NCBI RefSeq assembly: GCF_017854565.1
Contig: NZ_JAFMHJ010000026.1
Coordinates: 1-49,074 of the forward strand
Reading direction: 5' to 3'
Length of the DNA stretch: 49,074 nt
From: Yoonia sp.
GTDB lineage: Bacteria > Pseudomonadota > Alphaproteobacteria > Rhodobacterales > Rhodobacteraceae
The notes under the pieces were generated by a model. That model did no database searches, was not told the DNA's origin, and worked only from the letters and a program-made list of their open reading frames with translations. Positions 40,752 to 48,668 of the stretch are shown here, one piece after another. Numbering within the stretch: the stretch's first letter is position 1; each line of letters opens with the position of its first letter. Both the position numbers and the translations under genes were made by a program.

Positions 40752-42070
40752 CCCAATGTGGGCTTTGTTTGCAGCAGCGGCATCAGGTCCGCCATTTCGG
40801 GCCCACGTTCGCGGCCAGTGACGGCCTTGCGCAGCGGCATGAACAATGCCTTCCCCTTGCGGCCTGTTTCCTCTTTTACGACTGCGGTCCAATGCGCCCA
40901 GGTCTCGTGGGTGTAGGGCGGACTATCGAGCAAGAAGAAAGCCTTTTCGATGAACGCCGTGTCCTCATCATCGACCAGCGGCGCGGCGCCATCGCGGAAC
41001 ATCGCCCACCATGGCGCGACATCATCCAGCTTGCTGATGTTGTCGCGCACGACGGCCCAGAACGCAGGTGCCAGATGATCGGGCACGCCCGCCTCTTTCA
41101 GCGTATCGGCGACATCCGTGTGGTCCAGCGTCGCCAGATAGCGCGCGGTCAGCGGCACCAGATCAGCGGCATCAAATTTCGTCGGGGCTGAGCCGAATTT
41201 CGACAAATCGAACGCGGCGACAACCTCTGTTATGTCATTGCGCAGTTCGACCGGGTCAGACGAGCCAAGCCGCGCCATCAGCGACAACACCGCCTGCGGT
41301 GCGATCCCCTGTTTGCGCAGATCACGCAGGGCCAACGTCCCCAGCCGTTTCGACAGCGCCTCGCCCTGCGGACCGGTCAGCAGCGAATGATGCGCAAAAT
41401 TAGGCACTGTCCCGCCAAGGGCCTGAATGATCTGGATTTGCGTCGCCGTATTGGTCACATGGTCCGACCCGCGCACAATATCGGTGATACCCATTTCCAC
41501 GTCATCGACAACCGATGCCAGCGTATACAGGATTTGCCCGTCATTCTTGAAAAGAACCGGATCGCTGACGGACGCGGCATCAATCGAAATATCACCGATA
41601 ATACCGTCTTCCCATTCGATCCGCTGCTGGTCCAGCTTGAACCGCCAATGCGACCCGCGTTCCGCGCGCAGCACATCCTTTTCCGCCTCGGACAGCACAA
41701 GTGCCGCGCGATCATATACCGGCGGCTTGCCCATATTCAGCTGCTTTTTGCGCTTCAGGTCCAGCTCGGTCGGGGTTTCAAAGCATTCGTAAAGCCGGCC
41801 CATGTCGATCAGCTGTTGCTTGGCCTCCAGATAGCGGTCCATGCGCAGCGACTGCCGCTCCATCCGGTCCCACTTGATACCCAGCCATGTCAGGTCCTGC
41901 TTAAGGCCCTCGACATATTCATCTTTCGACCGGATCGGGTCGGTGTCGTCGATCCGCAGGATGAATTCGCCACCGTTCTGACGCGCAATTGCATAGTTGA
42001 ACAAGGCGGCGCGCAGGTTGCCGATGTGTATCCAACCGGTGGGCGAAGGGGCGAATCTGGTGGTGGTCAT
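40748..42070 (-). CDS. gltX: Glutamyl-tRNA synthetase
   Basis: A 440-residue class I synthetase. The HIGH motif is represented by HIGN at 15-18 (FAPSPTGWIHIGNLR) and the KMSKS loop by EALSKRLGTL near 240. Other markers are DDTDPIRSKDEYVEGLKQDL and VVDDVEMGITDIVRGSDHV. It is shorter than the ~470-residue form; Rhodobacterales usually carry two GluRS genes, and this looks like the 440-residue type. Whether it charges tRNA-Glu, tRNA-Gln or both cannot be told from the sequence alone. It begins 30 bases downstream of the MFS gene stop on the same strand. Confidence 0.93.
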   Translation of the reverse strand: MTTTRFAPSPTGWIHIGNLRAALFNYAIARQNGGEFILRIDDTDPIRSKDEYVEGLKQDLTWLGIKWDRMERQSLRMDRYLEAKQQLIDMGRLYECFETPTELDLKRKKQLNMGKPPVYDRAALVLSEAEKDVLRAERGSHWRFKLDQQRIEWEDGIIGDISIDAASVSDPVLFKNDGQILYTLASVVDDVEMGITDIVRGSDHVTNTATQIQIIQALGGTVPNFAHHSLLTGPQGEALSKRLGTLALRDLRKQGIAPQAVLSLMARLGSSDPVELRNDITEVVAAFDLSKFGSAPTKFDAADLVPLTARYLATLDHTDVADTLKEAGVPDHLAPAFWAVVRDNISKLDDVAPWWAMFRDGAAPLVDDEDTAFIEKAFFLLDSPPYTHETWAHWTAVVKEETGRKGKALFMPLRKAVTGRERGPEMADLMPLLQTKPTLG

Positions 42071-42100
42071 AAAGTCATCTCCTGTTGGCCAACGCCCTTC

Positions 42101-43579
42101 TCATAATGGCTGCGGTTTGTCCACCTTCGGTGCCCCTGCGGTGCGTTTATCGGCCAGTCCCGGCACCGGCAAACGCCAGACCAATGCGGCGATCAGCAGG
42201 AACGAACAGGTCGAAAATAAAATCGCCAGCGACAGCGCATGCGAATACACCGCCACCGGGTCGGTCGCACCGGGCAATTGCGCCTTGAGCGTGGAAAAGA
42301 AAACCTCGCCCATCACCGCCAGCCCCAGCGCGCCACCCACCTGTTGAAAGGCCTGCAGCGCCCCCGACGCTGATCCCGTATCGCGCCCCTCGACATTGGC
42401 CAGCACCGTCTGGAACAGCGGCGATATCCCCGTGCCCAGCCCGATCCCCGCGACAATCAACGGCAGGATCAGCGCGCTGCGCGACAGCACATCACCCGCG
42501 CCGGGAACCGCGAACTGCAGGCCGATCATGCCAGCAGCCAGACACAAGGCCCCCACCGCAATCCGCCCCCGCGGCCAGCGCACACCCATCTTGCCCGATG
42601 CCACCGACGCCAGCAGCACACCGATCGAAAAAGGCAACGTCGTCAGCCCCGATTGCAGCGGTGTCATTCCGTTGCCGACCTGCAAAAGGATCGCCAGCGT
42701 CAGGAAAAAGCCCGGAATCCCCGCAAAAACCAACATCACCAGCCCCGTGCCCATCATAAAGCTGCGATTGGCAAACAGGCTTGCCGGGATCAGTTGCGGC
42801 GCATTCCGGCGCGCTTGGGCGCGTTCCCACATCACAAAAACCACCGCCATCGGCGCAGCCGCCAGCATCATCAGCCAGCACCACCACGGCCAGCCGACCT
42901 GCCGCCCTTCGATCATCGGGAACAGCACCAGCAGCAATGCGGCCCCCGCGATCAGCACGCCAACAAAATCAAGCCGCAGATCCGCGTTGCCCGGCAATTT
43001 GGGCACATAGCGCAGAGTGGCCGCGACAGCGATGACCCCGACGGGGATATTGACCAGAAAAATGGGGCGCCACCCCAGCCCCCAAAAATCGCCGGCAATC
43101 AGCAACCCGCCCAAGACCGGCCCCGTCACCGCAGCAAGCCCTGCCGAAAGACCAAACAGCGCAAACGCCAATCCACGTTCTTTGGGCGCAAAAAGCGCGG
43201 GCACAATAGCCAAGGTCTGCGGGATCATCATCGCCCCGCCGATCCCCTGCACGACACGCGCGCCGACCAGTTCAAGGATACCGGGCGCCGCACCACACAG
43301 GGTCGATCCCACCGTAAACACGCACACGCCCGCCAGAAACATGCGCCTGCGGCCCAAAACATCACCCAACCGCCCCATCGGCAACAAAAACAGCGCAAAG
43401 GTCAGAATATAGACCGCAACAACCCATTCAATCTGGCTATCGGTGGCGTCAAACGCCTCTTGCATGCTGGGCAGGGCCACATTGACGATGGTGACATCAA
43501 TCAGGTTGATGAAATTCGCCATCAGCAGGGCGGCCATCGCAAGCCAGCGACCAGCGTGCGGGGTATCAGGGTGTGTCAT
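42101..43579 (-). CDS. DHA2-family MFS drug exporter (EmrB/QacA type)
   Basis: A 492-residue multidrug exporter with about 14 membrane segments. The first helix is MAALLMANFINLIDVTIVNVALP, with the DHA2-typical aspartate in the helix. Motif A is MGRLGDVLGRRRMFL (about 67-81), and motif C is LAAVTGPVLGGLLIAG, diagnostic of antiporters. A central loop and two extra helices (about 195-245) mark the 14-helix class. The C-terminus is basic. No membrane-fusion protein or TetR regulator gene adjoins, but a long perfect inverted repeat stands 46-89 bases upstream and may carry its control. Confidence 0.92.
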   Translation of the reverse strand: MTHPDTPHAGRWLAMAALLMANFINLIDVTIVNVALPSMQEAFDATDSQIEWVVAVYILTFALFLLPMGRLGDVLGRRRMFLAGVCVFTVGSTLCGAAPGILELVGARVVQGIGGAMMIPQTLAIVPALFAPKERGLAFALFGLSAGLAAVTGPVLGGLLIAGDFWGLGWRPIFLVNIPVGVIAVAATLRYVPKLPGNADLRLDFVGVLIAGAALLLVLFPMIEGRQVGWPWWCWLMMLAAAPMAVVFVMWERAQARRNAPQLIPASLFANRSFMMGTGLVMLVFAGIPGFFLTLAILLQVGNGMTPLQSGLTTLPFSIGVLLASVASGKMGVRWPRGRIAVGALCLAAGMIGLQFAVPGAGDVLSRSALILPLIVAGIGLGTGISPLFQTVLANVEGRDTGSASGALQAFQQVGGALGLAVMGEVFFSTLKAQLPGATDPVAVYSHALSLAILFSTCSFLLIAALVWRLPVPGLADKRTAGAPKVDKPQPL

Positions 43580-43624
43580 TGAGATTTGTCCGGTTTGCTG
43601 CGGCCTGGCGCATCGTCAGCCGCC

Positions 43625-43668
43625 TTTGTCCGTGACTTAGCGGGTGATGCGGCCAAGTCACGGACAAA
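43625..43668. promoter_or_regulatory. 14-bp perfect inverted repeat upstream of the MFS gene
   Basis: TTTGTCCGTGACTT (43625-43638) and AAGTCACGGACAAA (43655-43668) are perfect reverse complements with a 16-base spacer. It lies between the oxygenase stop and the MFS start (both on the minus strand). It lacks a T-run, so an operator or RNA stem is more likely than a standard terminator. Confidence 0.6.
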
Positions 43669-43688
43669 CGGCATTTCGCGGCAGCCCG

Positions 43689-44237
43689 TTACCGAAAGGC
43701 CGGCCCATGCGCCCATACCGTCAGCGACAATCGCGCACCGCGCGTGACGGGCGTGACCCGGTGCAGAACATAGCTTGGAAAAATCGTGACCGTACCCCGC
43801 GCGCTTGCCGCACGATGCACCTGCGCCGAGGGCATGATCTCAAGCTGGCCACCGTCGTAATCGGCAGGATCGGACATTTGCGCCACCATCGTCAGCTTGC
43901 GTTGACGGGCAAAGGGGCCGTCGCCAATATCGGCATGCCAGTCAAAATGCCCCTCCCGGGCGGCATCATAGCGCGCAATCTGCGGGCTTTCGTGAAACGC
44001 GCTCAGGTCGAAACCGAATTGCCGGTTGGCACCGCGCACCAGATCGATGATCCGGTCCATTACCCACTCTGCGCCCGGAATATCGTCGGTCCAGACCAGA
44101 TCGGCACGGCGCAGGTTATGGTCGCGCGCGCGGCCGACCAGCCCCGCATCCTGCGCTGGCGCCGCCGCCGCCAAGCCGCTCAGGCGGTCGCAATCCACGG
44201 CGGAAAATCCTTCGGGTGTCGTATGCAGGCTGATCAT
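43689..44237 (-). CDS. 2-oxoglutarate/Fe(II)-dependent oxygenase
   Basis: A 182-residue double-stranded beta-helix dioxygenase of the prolyl-4-hydroxylase-like type. The iron triad is H101 and D103 (HFDWHADIGDG) and H159 (PSYVLHRVTPV), with an arginine at 167 or 169 (TRGARLSL) for 2-oxoglutarate. The ARYDAAREGHFDWHAD and GGQLEI segments match PKHD-type hydroxylases. The substrate is unknown. The ATG at 44237 has GGAG about 8 bases upstream; the adjoining TTG at 44240 is an alternative. A terminator separates it from the gene upstream. Confidence 0.87.
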   Translation of the reverse strand: MISLHTTPEGFSAVDCDRLSGLAAAAPAQDAGLVGRARDHNLRRADLVWTDDIPGAEWVMDRIIDLVRGANRQFGFDLSAFHESPQIARYDAAREGHFDWHADIGDGPFARQRKLTMVAQMSDPADYDGGQLEIMPSAQVHRAASARGTVTIFPSYVLHRVTPVTRGARLSLTVWAHGPAFR

Positions 44238-44270
44238 CAAGATAACTCCGGTCGGGGGCGGTCCTACAGA

Positions 44271-44303
44271 TAAAAAGACCCGGAGCAAAGCGCCGGGCCT
44301 TTC
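44271..44303 (-). terminator. Intrinsic terminator of the SH3-like protein gene
   Basis: On the minus strand, GGCCCGG and CCGGGTC form the stem around a 9-base loop, followed by TTTTT. It lies 17-49 bases after the stop at 44320. Confidence 0.85.
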
Positions 44304-44319
44304 ATGTTCATCTCGCGGC

Positions 44320-45003
44320 TTAACGCAGGACGCGCACAATCGTGCCTGTCTCTGCGTCCACCAGCACCGTCAGATCGTTCACGTTCAGATACCGAAACTC
44401 CGGCTGCGCGGGCACATCGTACATCGCGACCTCGGCGGGAACACCGGCCCCGACGACAACTTCGCCGTTCAGATAGATGGTTTCGACCGGGTTGCTTGTC
44501 ACGAAAACAAGGGTTTCCTCGGAAGGTTCAACCGCCGACACCGCAGCGACTGTCCCAAGGATACCACCGACCACGATCCCGCCGACCGGTCCACCGACTG
44601 CAAACGCGACAAGCGAACCCATGGTCGCACCGGCAGCCGCCGCTTTGTTCTGCTCGGCTTGGGTCGCGTCCTCATCCGGGACTGTGACAGTGGTCAAAGA
44701 CAGCGTGCTTGGGCGATTGATCAGCGCGACAGGCTTTGTGTCTTCTTCCACATAAAGATACGTGGCCGACGCCCACGCAGTCTGGCCATCGAAACTGATC
44801 TGGCACCAACTCACGTCCTCAAGACAGCCTTCGATGATCACGGGCTGGTTCAGTTCCAGCACACCAACGGACGGGGCGAACTCACTGGGCGTGATGCGGG
44901 CCGAGATTTCCGCACCGGCGCGCGCTTCTGCGGATTGCGCAAATGATGGCGCGGCAACAGTCATCGCAATCGCCGAAGCGACGCCAAGGGTAAGAATTTT
45001 CAT
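44320..45003 (-). CDS. Secreted SH3-like / glycine-zipper protein with DUF1236-like tail
   Basis: A 227-residue exported protein. The signal peptide (TLGVASAIAMTVAAPSFA) is cleaved before QSAEA. Residues about 45-85 resemble a bacterial SH3 domain (VGVLELNQPVIIEGCLEDVSW, CQISFDGQTAWASATYLYV) with a C-C pair. A glycine-zipper-like hydrophobic stretch (AGATMGSLVAFAVGGPVGG and on, about 123-155) may enter a membrane. The C-terminal 60 residues (VETIYLNGEVVVGAGVP, RYLNVNDLTVLVDAETGTIVRV) match the DUF1236 pattern. It is probably an envelope protein; the role is unknown. It has its own terminator. Confidence 0.78.
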   Translation of the reverse strand: MKILTLGVASAIAMTVAAPSFAQSAEARAGAEISARITPSEFAPSVGVLELNQPVIIEGCLEDVSWCQISFDGQTAWASATYLYVEEDTKPVALINRPSTLSLTTVTVPDEDATQAEQNKAAAAGATMGSLVAFAVGGPVGGIVVGGILGTVAAVSAVEPSEETLVFVTSNPVETIYLNGEVVVGAGVPAEVAMYDVPAQPEFRYLNVNDLTVLVDAETGTIVRVLR

Positions 45004-45166
45004 TGGATATTCCTTTCGATCCGCAAGGGCGCTGGCCTGATGTTCAGGGGCGGCCTATGCAGACGGACTACACCTGTGCATGGGTCGGACCGATTATAAG
45101 GCCGCCCTGCCCACCCGGTCATGTCCTCGGCTGTATTCCGCTGCAACTGATCCCGACGGCAGGACC

Positions 45167-46828
45167 CTAGCCGTTATCGCGCCAGCGGTTCACAATCGGA
45201 TAGCGCCGGTCAAGCCAGAACGCCCGGTGCGACAAACGCGGCCCCGGCGCAGACTGGAACCGTTTGTATTCACTGATATAAATCAGATGCTCGACCCGCT
45301 TGACCGTCGCATGGTCATAGCCCGCCGTGACGCAATCCGCGACCGATGCATCGCGATCGACCAGCATCTCAAGTATGCCGTCCAACACGTCATAGGGTGG
45401 CAGGCTGTCGTCATCGCGCTGATCCGGGCGCAGCTCTGCCGACGGTGGTTTGTCGATGATCGCCGCCGGGATCACCTCACCGGCAGGCCCTTGCATCCAC
45501 GCCCGGTGGTTTTCATTGCGCCACCGCGCCGTTGCAAAAACCCGCGTCTTATACATGTCTTTGATCGGGTTATACCCGCCCGCCATATCGCCATAGATCG
45601 TGGCATAGCCCACCGCCACCTCGGATTTATTGCCGGTCGTCAGCAGCATCTCACCAAACTTGTTGGACTGCGCCATCAACAGCAGCCCCCGCAGCCGGGA
45701 CTGAATATTTTCTTCGGTCAGATCGGCAGGCAAATCACCAAACAGCGGCGCAAGCGCTTCGGTCACGGCGGCGCGCGGGCCTGCGATGCTGATGCTGTCA
45801 TAGGTGCAGCCCAGCGCGTTGGCCGCAGCGGCGGCATCATCCAGAGACCCCTGACTGGTGTATTCCGACGGCAGCATCACGCAGCGCACGTTGCCCGCGC
45901 CCAGAGCATCGACCGCGATCGCTGCGACAATCGCGCTGTCGATCCCGCCCGACAGGCCCAGCAGGACCTTCCTGAACCCGGTCTTGCGCATATAATCGCG
46001 CAAACCTTCGACCATGACACGGTAATCTTGCGCGATGTCATCGGGCAATGTGGCCTTGTCGCCCGGCACGGCCTCCCAGCCCTGATCGGTCTGCCGGAAA
46101 TCGACATGCGCGATGGCGGTATCAAAAACCGGCAACTGCAACGCCAACCGCCCGCCCCGGTTCAATACGAACGACCCGCCGTCGAATACCTGATCATCCT
46201 GCCCGCCAACCATATTCAAATACACCAGCGGCACATCGTTTTCGACGACACGCGCGACCATATTATTCATGCGGATCGGGAATTTCCCCCGGAAATAGGG
46301 CGACCCATTCGGCACCACCAAAATCTCGGCACCGGTTTCAACCATCGCCTCGCACACATCGGGATACCACGCATCCTCGCAGATCGGGCTGCCGATGCGG
46401 GGACCGTCGCCAATCACATAGGGCCCGGCGATATCGGCGCTCTTGAATAGGCGCACCTCGTCAAAGACGTTGAAATTTGGCAGAAAATGCTTGCGCATCG
46501 TGGCGGTTACCTTGCCGCCTTTCAAAACGAAATACGCGTTATACAGCCGGTCTTCTTCGGGCAGCGGGCCACCGATCGCCATGGCAGGCCCGTCAGCGCA
46601 CGCCACGGCAAGCGCGTGCAGCTGGCGCATGGCATCCGCAACAAATCCCGGCTTGCGGACCAGATCCTGCGTTTGATAGCCCGTGATGAACATCTCGGGC
46701 AGGGCCACCATATCCGCGCCCGCATCGCGTGCCTGTTGCCACGCATCGCGCGCCTGTGCTGCGTTACCGGTGATGTCGCCCACGGTGGGATTCAGCTGCG
46801 CCATCGTCAGACGAAATGTTTTTGTCAT
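45167..46828 (-). CDS. nadE: Glutamine-dependent NAD+ synthetase
   Basis: Final step of NAD synthesis: amidates nicotinate adenine dinucleotide using glutamine. At 553 residues it is the two-domain type. The N-terminal nitrilase-like glutaminase has its Glu-Lys-Cys triad in VALPEMFITGYQ, MRKHFLPNFNVFDE and SPICEDAWYP. The C-terminal synthetase has the P-loop LLGLSGGIDSAIVAAIAVD, SNKFGEMLLTTGNKSEVAVG and MAGGYNPIKDMYKT. ATG 46828 is preferred: GGGA stands 8 bases before it and the protein begins at TFRLTMAQLNPTVGD. The TTG at 46852 would add eight atypical residues. Transcribed divergently from the MORN gene. Confidence 0.94.
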   Translation of the reverse strand: MTKTFRLTMAQLNPTVGDITGNAAQARDAWQQARDAGADMVALPEMFITGYQTQDLVRKPGFVADAMRQLHALAVACADGPAMAIGGPLPEEDRLYNAYFVLKGGKVTATMRKHFLPNFNVFDEVRLFKSADIAGPYVIGDGPRIGSPICEDAWYPDVCEAMVETGAEILVVPNGSPYFRGKFPIRMNNMVARVVENDVPLVYLNMVGGQDDQVFDGGSFVLNRGGRLALQLPVFDTAIAHVDFRQTDQGWEAVPGDKATLPDDIAQDYRVMVEGLRDYMRKTGFRKVLLGLSGGIDSAIVAAIAVDALGAGNVRCVMLPSEYTSQGSLDDAAAAANALGCTYDSISIAGPRAAVTEALAPLFGDLPADLTEENIQSRLRGLLLMAQSNKFGEMLLTTGNKSEVAVGYATIYGDMAGGYNPIKDMYKTRVFATARWRNENHRAWMQGPAGEVIPAAIIDKPPSAELRPDQRDDDSLPPYDVLDGILEMLVDRDASVADCVTAGYDHATVKRVEHLIYISEYKRFQSAPGPRLSHRAFWLDRRYPIVNRWRDNG

Positions 46829-46987
46829 AGTTTTGTCCCAATGCCTTGCCAAGGATGTAGCAGACTGACGCGCAGTGGAAAGTCGATTGGTCGAGATTGC
46901 AATTGTAGATGGCAGGCCCGCTTAGGCGTTGTCAGACTGCAGACCCTCAATTAGGCTATCATTGCCAAGATTTGATCGGAGAGATGG

Positions 46988-48400
46988 ATGAGTATGTTTG
47001 GATTACCCAAAGGCGTGGCCGCGGCCCTTCTGGCATTGGGGCTGGCTGGCGGAGCATATGCGCAGACAGTCCAGACAAAACAATACGATGATGGCGGTGT
47101 CTACGAAGGGACCTTTATCAACGGAAAGCAAGACGGAACCGGGACTTACACCCTGCCCAACGGCTACCAGTACACCGGCGAATGGTCCGACGGTGAAATC
47201 CGCGGCCAAGGCACCGCGCGCTTTCCCAACGGCTCGATCTACGAAGGCAGCTTTGCGGCAGGCAAACCCGAAGGTCAGGGACGAATCACATTCGCGGATG
47301 GCGGCACCTTTGAAGGTGACTGGGTAGATGGCAACATCACAGGGTCCGGGATCGCCGAATACGCCAACGGCGTCGTCTATCAGGGCGAATTCCGCAACGC
47401 CATGCACCACGGCACCGGCGTCATGACCAGCCCCGATGGCTACGTCTACGACGGCCCGTGGATCAACGGCGTCAAGGAAGGCAAAGGGCGCATCACCTAT
47501 TCCGACGGCGCCATCTACGAAGGCATGCTCAAGGCTGGCGAACGCGATGGCATCGGCACGATGACCATGGCCGACGGCCTGATTTACACCGGCGACTGGG
47601 TCGATGGGCAAATTCAGGGCTTGGGCAAACTTAACCAAACCAACGGCGATGTCTACGAGGGCAATCTGGTTGCCGGTCGGCGCGAAGGTATGGGCAAAGT
47701 CACCTATGCCAACGGCGACACCTACACTGGCACATTTGCCGATGATCGCCGTGACGGCACCGGCACCTTCCGCGGCACCGATGGGTATGTCTATGCCGGC
47801 GATTGGGTCAACGGCCAAATCGAAGGCACAGGCGAAGTCACCTATCCCGACGGCTCGGTCTATCTGGGTACATTCGCGGCCAATCTGGCCGATGGTCAGG
47901 GCAAGATCACCTATCCTGACGGCTCCAGCTACGAAGGCGATTGGGACAATGGCGTGATCAACGGCACCGGTCTGGCCAACTATAACAATGGGCTGACCTA
48001 CGAGGGCGAATTCCTCAACGCCAAAAATCACGGTCAGGGCAAAATGACCTATGCCGACGGTTACGTCTACGAAGGGGAATGGGCCGAAGGTCAGCGCAAC
48101 GGCAATGGCCGGGCAGTTTATGCCGATGGCACCCTGTATATTGGCGAATTTCTGAACGGCCAGCGCCATGGCAAGGGCGCAATCACCCTGCCCGATGGGT
48201 TTGTCTACGTCGGTGACTGGGCTGACGGTGAAATCAACGGCGCAGGTATCGCCACCTACGCCAACGGTGACATCTACGAAGGGTCGTTCGTGCGTGGCCG
48301 CCGCGAAGGCGAAGGCACGATGCGCTATGCGACCGGACAAGAAAGCGCGGGCATGTGGTCCGACGGCGCACTGGTGTCGGAAACCAACGACGCCAATTAG
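46988..48400 (+). CDS. Secreted MORN-repeat protein
   Basis: A 470-residue exported protein. A signal peptide (VAAALLALGLAGGAYA) is followed by 18 contiguous MORN repeats of exactly 23 residues, beginning at Y39 (YEGTFINGKQDGTGTYTLPNG), and a degenerate 19th unit near the C-terminus. Each unit follows Y-x-G-x-[WF]-x-x-G-x-x-x-G-x-G-x-x-x-x-x-[DN]-G. Units alternate between 'GDW' and 'EGxF' types. MORN repeats form an extended beta-solenoid that binds lipids or proteins; a periplasmic or surface scaffold is likely, but the exact role is unknown. GGAG lies 8-11 bases before the ATG. Confidence 0.9.
   Translation: MSMFGLPKGVAAALLALGLAGGAYAQTVQTKQYDDGGVYEGTFINGKQDGTGTYTLPNGYQYTGEWSDGEIRGQGTARFPNGSIYEGSFAAGKPEGQGRITFADGGTFEGDWVDGNITGSGIAEYANGVVYQGEFRNAMHHGTGVMTSPDGYVYDGPWINGVKEGKGRITYSDGAIYEGMLKAGERDGIGTMTMADGLIYTGDWVDGQIQGLGKLNQTNGDVYEGNLVAGRREGMGKVTYANGDTYTGTFADDRRDGTGTFRGTDGYVYAGDWVNGQIEGTGEVTYPDGSVYLGTFAANLADGQGKITYPDGSSYEGDWDNGVINGTGLANYNNGLTYEGEFLNAKNHGQGKMTYADGYVYEGEWAEGQRNGNGRAVYADGTLYIGEFLNGQRHGKGAITLPDGFVYVGDWADGEINGAGIATYANGDIYEGSFVRGRREGEGTMRYATGQESAGMWSDGALVSETNDAN
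47102..48343 (+). repeat. 18 tandem 69-bp MORN units, as two nine-unit blocks
   Basis: Units 1-9 (47102-47722) align one-to-one with units 10-18 (47723-48343). For example, unit 5 (YQGEFRNAMHHGTG) matches 14 (YEGEFLNAKNHGQG), and unit 9 (NLVAGRREGMG) matches 18 (SFVRGRREGEG). Every unit is 69 bases without indels. Confidence 0.85.
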
Positions 48401-48481
48401 CCCCGTCCATATCCAACGACAAAATGCGGCCCCGCCATCTGGCTGGGGCCGTGCCGTTCTGCAGGACGTAGACCTCTGAAA

Positions 48482-48517
48482 CCTGTCAGCTGAAAAGCTG
48501 GCGGGTTTTTGTTTTCA
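48482..48517 (+). terminator. Intrinsic terminator
   Basis: CCTGTCAGCT and AGCTGGCGGG form a 10-bp stem (two G-T pairs) around GAAA, followed by TTTTTGTTTT. It ends the MORN gene transcript; a smaller GGCCCC/GGGGCC hairpin without T-run precedes it at 48428-48450. Confidence 0.85.
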
Positions 48518-48668
48518 CACCCAAATTTCGACGAAATCTTAGTTTTCAGTGCGTAAGCTTACCGGAAGCTCGAACTTCCCGTGAGTGGCATCATTTTGTG
48601 CCATTGAAAATTTCGTGTCTGGCCGCTTTGGCCAGAATTATAAGTGAGCAAGCTCTTGCCGAAACTAA

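Noticed and set aside
42101..43579. Possible toxin/antibiotic cluster around the MFS exporter
   Set aside because: Neighbours are gltX and a lone 2OG oxygenase; no biosynthetic enzymes or regulator are present to support a cluster.
48428..48450. GGCCCC/GGGGCC hairpin as a terminator
   Set aside because: Short stem without a T-run; the stronger terminator follows at 48482.
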